NCBI RefSeq assembly: GCF_049808615.1 | Contig: NZ_JBNCAN010000002.1 | Coordinates: forward strand, 62,001-126,000 | Source: Modicisalibacter sp049808615 | GTDB lineage: Bacteria; Pseudomonadota; Gammaproteobacteria; Pseudomonadales; Halomonadaceae | DNA length: 64,000 nucleotides | Direction: 5' to 3' | Part shown: piece after piece, positions 61,376-64,000 of the stretch | Layout of the letters: each line of letters opens with the position of its first letter | Numbering within the stretch: position 1 is the first letter of the stretch | Notes under the pieces: generated by a model | What the model was told of the DNA's origin: nothing | The model's input: only the letters and a program-made list of their open reading frames with translations | Databases searched by the model: none | Position numbers and translations under genes: made by a program

Positions 61376-62755
61376 TCAGACATTACGCAGATACCAGTCG
61401 TATTCCATGATGCTTACCGCTTGCATGGCCTGGGCGCGTTCCTCTCGCCGATTGATGTGATACACATGATGGAAGTCACGTCCCAGTGCTTCGGCCAGTA
61501 CGTCACTAGCGGCAAATAGATCCAAGGCTTTCAGCCAGCTATTGGTCAATGTCGGCTCAACTTGCTCATAGGCATTGCCTTCGATGGGCGATGGTGGCGT
61601 CAGCTCGTGATTCAATCCATGCAGTATCGAGGCCAGCAGCGTTGCCAGCAGCAGATAGGGGTTGACGTCCGCGCCCGCCACCCGGTGTTCGATGCGGCGT
61701 GCGGCATTGGCGCCGGAGGGAATACGCACCGCTACCGAGCGGTTGTCGTAACCCCAGGAGGGGGTCATGGGTACATAGAGGCTCGGTTGAAAGCGCCGGA
61801 AGGAGTTGATGTTGGGCGCGAATATGGCCATCGAGTCCGGCATCAGCTCTAGCACGCCGGCGATTGCCTGCTTCAATACCGGTGTGCCGAGCAGGTCCCC
61901 ATCGTCGCTGGCAAAGACGTTGCGGCCGTGGTCATCGATCAGGCTGATGTGTACATGAGCACCGCTACCTGCTTCGTTGCCATAGGGTTTGGCCATGAAG
62001 GTGGCTTCGAAATCGTGATTGAGCGCCACACCCTTGATCAATCTCTTGAGCAGTACCGCGCTATCGGCGGCGCGCAGCACATCGTCGCAATGGATCAGGT
62101 TGATCTCAAACTGTCCTGGAGCGCACTCTTTGAGAGCGGTATCCAGCGGTAAGGATTGTGCGATGGCGGCCTGTTGGATATCTTCAAGGAAGTCGGCGTA
62201 TTCGTCGAGTTCGCTGATCGAGTAAAGCTGACTCTGAGTGGCGCGCTCGCCAGTGCCAGGCGAGCAGGGCGGCTGGGCCTGGCCGCGCGCATCCCGACGG
62301 CGATCGACGAGATAGAATTCCAGCTCCAATGCCACCACCGGGGTAAGGCCGCGCGCTGTAAAATTCGACAGCACTCGGCGCAGCACCTGGCGAGGATCGG
62401 CAAAGAAGGGTTGGCCGTCGACTTCCTCCATGGTCATCAACAGCTGGGCTTGGCGGCCTTCGCGCAGCCAGGGCGTGGGCATCAGTGATTCAGGGATCGG
62501 CCGGCAGACCCGGTCACTATCGCCGGTGGCAAGCCCAAGACCGGTCTCTTCGATGGTATTGCCATTGATGTCGAGGGCGAACAGTGAGGCGGGTAGATTG
62601 ATACCGTCCTGGTAAGCTTTGAGTAGATTGTCCCGCGGGATGCGTTTGCCGCGCAGTACGCCGTTTAGATCGCTGATTAGCAGGTCGAAGCTCTCAATAT
62701 CCGGGTGCTGTTCAAGAAAAGTGCTGGCTTCGTTCAAACCGGGAGCAGGCGTCAT
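61376..62755 (-). CDS. puuA: Gamma-glutamylputrescine synthetase PuuA (set 2)
   Basis: ATP-dependent ligase of glutamate to putrescine, first step of the Puu pathway. The 459-residue protein matches E. coli PuuA: LLISDLNGVLRGKRIPRDNL near 25-44, DRVCRPIP near 80, VALELEFYLVDRRRDARG near 139-156, PPCSPGT then TQSQLYSI near 160-178, QFEINLIH near 213, and RFQPSLYVPMTPSWGYDNRSVA near 318-339 (in parts). AAGGGA precedes ATG 62755. It is divergent from puuD across an AT-rich gap. Confidence 0.93.
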   Translation of the reverse strand: MTPAPGLNEASTFLEQHPDIESFDLLISDLNGVLRGKRIPRDNLLKAYQDGINLPASLFALDINGNTIEETGLGLATGDSDRVCRPIPESLMPTPWLREGRQAQLLMTMEEVDGQPFFADPRQVLRRVLSNFTARGLTPVVALELEFYLVDRRRDARGQAQPPCSPGTGERATQSQLYSISELDEYADFLEDIQQAAIAQSLPLDTALKECAPGQFEINLIHCDDVLRAADSAVLLKRLIKGVALNHDFEATFMAKPYGNEAGSGAHVHISLIDDHGRNVFASDDGDLLGTPVLKQAIAGVLELMPDSMAIFAPNINSFRRFQPSLYVPMTPSWGYDNRSVAVRIPSGANAARRIEHRVAGADVNPYLLLATLLASILHGLNHELTPPSPIEGNAYEQVEPTLTNSWLKALDLFAASDVLAEALGRDFHHVYHINRREERAQAMQAVSIMEYDWYLRNV

Positions 62756-62809
62756 GAGGATGTCCCTTTGTGCCGATAATGGTTGTTCATGGCCTTATTT
62801 TCACCCGGT

Positions 62810-62930
62810 TAGGATTGTTGTCAAATTTTTTACGACAAAATTGCTTGCTACTTTTGCTACATCCTCGGCATTTATATTTTAATATATTGATTTTTATAAA
62901 TATATTTTTATTATTCGACAGAATTTTTCG
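62810..62930. promoter_or_regulatory. AT-rich divergent promoter region between puuA and puuD
   Basis: The 256-bp gap between divergent puuA and puuD contains about 120 bp that are strikingly AT-rich (for example TTTATATTTTAATATATTG at about 62871-62889), unlike the GC-rich surroundings. Several TATAAT-like sequences occur, so single promoters cannot be assigned. It is the likely shared control region for both puu genes; the regulator is not encoded beside it. Confidence 0.6.
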
Positions 62931-63011
62931 CGCGACTTGGCAAAGGCTTTGAACGGCGTTATGTTGATTAAACAATACCAACCGTTATCGATTGCCTAGT
63001 AAGGAGCCTCC

Positions 63012-63737
63012 ATGAAGAGTCGTCCAATGGTAGGAGTGATCGCCTGCCGCCGGCAGGTCGAGGGTCATCCGTCTCATATCGTTACCGATAAGTACCTGCG
63101 TGCCTTGCATGACTATGGCGTCATGCCGGTCATGTTGCCGGTCTGGGAAGATGGGGTGGATACTTCCGTGCTGGACCGCCTTGACGGCCTGATGCTGACC
63201 GGCAGTTACACCAACGTCGAGCCACAACGCTATGGCGCCGAGCGAATCCCCGAGAACACTCGAGACGATCGAGATCGTGATGCCTTGGCCATGGCACTGA
63301 TTCCTGCCGTCATCGAGCGCGGCTTGCCGCTGTTGGGTATCTGTCGCGGATTTCAGGAGATCAACGTCGCCATGGGTGGCACTCTTTACCAGGCGGTGCA
63401 GAAGGTGCCGGGTATGCTCGATCATCGAGAGCCAGAAGGCGACAAAGCAAACTACTACGCGCCGGCCCACGAGCTACTCATCGAGCCGGGTGGCGTGCTG
63501 GCAGGGTTATATGACCAGCAGACGGCGAAGGTCAACTCGCTGCATCAGCAGGGTGTCGAGCAGTTGGGCAAGGGGTTGCGAGTAGAAGGGCGGGCGCCGG
63601 ATGGCCTGGTCGAAGCGTTCTCGGTCGAAAATGCCAAGGGCTTCACATTGGCGGTGCAGTGGCATCCCGAATGGCGTCCACAAGAGAGTCCGATCAATGA
63701 CGCCCTGTTTCGCGGCTTTGCCGAGGCGTGCCGGTAA
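63012..63737 (+). CDS. puuD: Gamma-glutamyl-gamma-aminobutyrate hydrolase
   Basis: Class-I glutamine-amidotransferase-fold enzyme that releases GABA from gamma-glutamyl-GABA. The 241-residue protein has the nucleophile Cys in LLGICRGFQEINVAMGG near 113-118, SLHQQGVEQLG near 178, and the His-Glu pair in QWHPEWRPQ near 220. AAGGAG precedes the ATG. It completes the set 2 Puu enzymes; from memory the PA SpuA protein has the same role. Confidence 0.95.
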   Translation: MKSRPMVGVIACRRQVEGHPSHIVTDKYLRALHDYGVMPVMLPVWEDGVDTSVLDRLDGLMLTGSYTNVEPQRYGAERIPENTRDDRDRDALAMALIPAVIERGLPLLGICRGFQEINVAMGGTLYQAVQKVPGMLDHREPEGDKANYYAPAHELLIEPGGVLAGLYDQQTAKVNSLHQQGVEQLGKGLRVEGRAPDGLVEAFSVENAKGFTLAVQWHPEWRPQESPINDALFRGFAEACR

Positions 63738-63758
63738 GCGACCCAATGATGGGATATG

Positions 63759-63793
63759 AAACCCCGCTGTTCGATCTGAACGGCGGGGTTTTT
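63759..63793. terminator. Terminator after puuD, shared with the convergent gene
   Basis: AAACCCCGC-T-GTTC pairs with GAAC-G-GCGGGGTTT around GATCT, with one T-G pair, followed by TT on the plus side and AAA on the other, so it can serve both puuD and the convergent partial gene. Confidence 0.85.
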
Positions 63794-63821
63794 GCTTGAT
63801 TGGATCAAGGTAGAAAGGCAG

Positions 63822-64000
63822 TCAGTCTGCAGCCTCTGCCGCCCCCGTGTCTTTCTGGGGCTGGAGGGGCTGGGCACGCTTGCCGACGGTCATCAGTATG
63901 CCGAACAGTATCACCGCGCCGACCACCAGGCCTACCCACCAGCTGATCCCATAGCCGACCGGCAGAGTGCTGGAGATCAGTGCAACGATTCCGACGAGCA
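63822..64000 (-). CDS. C-terminal end of a membrane protein (partial)
   Basis: On the minus strand the frame entering from the window end gives 58 residues to the stop at 63822-63824. They comprise two hydrophobic segments (LVGIVALISSTL and SWWVGLVVGAVILFGILMTVG) and a polar Gln/Ala-rich tail. It is the end of a membrane transporter-like protein; an amino-acid permease would fit the locus, but the piece is too short to identify. Confidence 0.55.
   Translation of the reverse strand, partial: LVGIVALISSTLPVGYGISWWVGLVVGAVILFGILMTVGKRAQPLQPQKDTGAAEAAD

Overview
The window looks like chromosomal backbone from a moderately halophilic gammaproteobacterium, most likely a Halomonas or Chromohalobacter relative (Halomonadaceae). 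This is inferred from a moderately GC-rich sequence, acid-rich proteins, a complete Na+-translocating NADH:quinone reductase operon, an NhaC-type antiporter, and gene order that, from memory, closely follows Pseudomonas (mfd-gap-nqr; lolCD-DUF2062-comEC-exbBD-lpxK-kdsB-ptp-murB; ychF-pth-rplY-prs-ispE-lolB-TPR-hemA-prfA-prmC-moeB). I see no transposase, integrase, phage gene or CRISPR array. About 58 protein genes and two tRNAs (Met-CAT, Gln-TTG) can be supported.

Region 1 (1-6.2 kb): the tail of an unknown gene, a gene-free stretch with a nested inverted repeat, then an envelope group. It has an OprI/Lpp-type lipoprotein ending in Arg-Lys between two YkuD L,D-transpeptidases, followed by the repair-coupling factor mfd. 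Region 2 (6.4-15.4 kb): a long-form glyceraldehyde-3-phosphate dehydrogenase, then nqrABCDEF-apbE-nqrM, that is, the Na+ pump plus its flavin transferase and its iron-insertion factor. Region 3 (15.5-19.6 kb, minus strand): a Tus-family replication-terminus-binding protein, the tRNA hydroxylase trhO, and aguA-aguB, which turn agmatine into putrescine.

Region 4 (19.7-31.2 kb): an envelope-biogenesis run. It holds a lipoprotein-release permease and ATPase with no second permease beside them, DUF2062, comEC, exbB-exbD, msbA-lpxK, a Trm112-like protein, kdsB, a low-molecular-weight phosphatase and murB, ending in a strong terminator. Region 5 (31.2-43.6 kb): tRNA-Met, ychF, pth, rplY, prs, tRNA-Gln, ispE, lolB and a TPR lipoprotein on the minus strand, then hemA-prfA-prmC, an Lrp/AsnC regulator and a MoeB-like E1 enzyme on the plus strand.

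Region 6 (43.6-64 kb) is the most accessory-looking part: amine and omega-amino-acid catabolism. A LysR regulator precedes a beta-alanine/omega-amino-acid:pyruvate aminotransferase, a CoA-acylating (methyl)malonate-semialdehyde dehydrogenase and a Sad-like aldehyde dehydrogenase. Next comes a polyamine ABC importer (ATPase, two permeases, binding protein) bracketed by a PuuB-like oxidase and a glutamine-synthetase-like ligase. A second binding protein, a second PuuB, an NhaC-type antiporter, a second (E. coli PuuA-type) ligase and divergent puuD follow. Together these can import putrescine-like amines, gamma-glutamylate and oxidise them, release GABA-type products, and feed them to succinate and acetyl-CoA. 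The duplicated PuuA/PuuB/binding-protein sets belong to visibly different subfamilies, which suggests different amine substrates. Nothing here is clearly a wholly new system. The best leads are this two-set polyamine locus, the Tus homologue, the single Lol permease, the Ser flavinylation site in NqrC and a few unexplained inverted or direct repeats.
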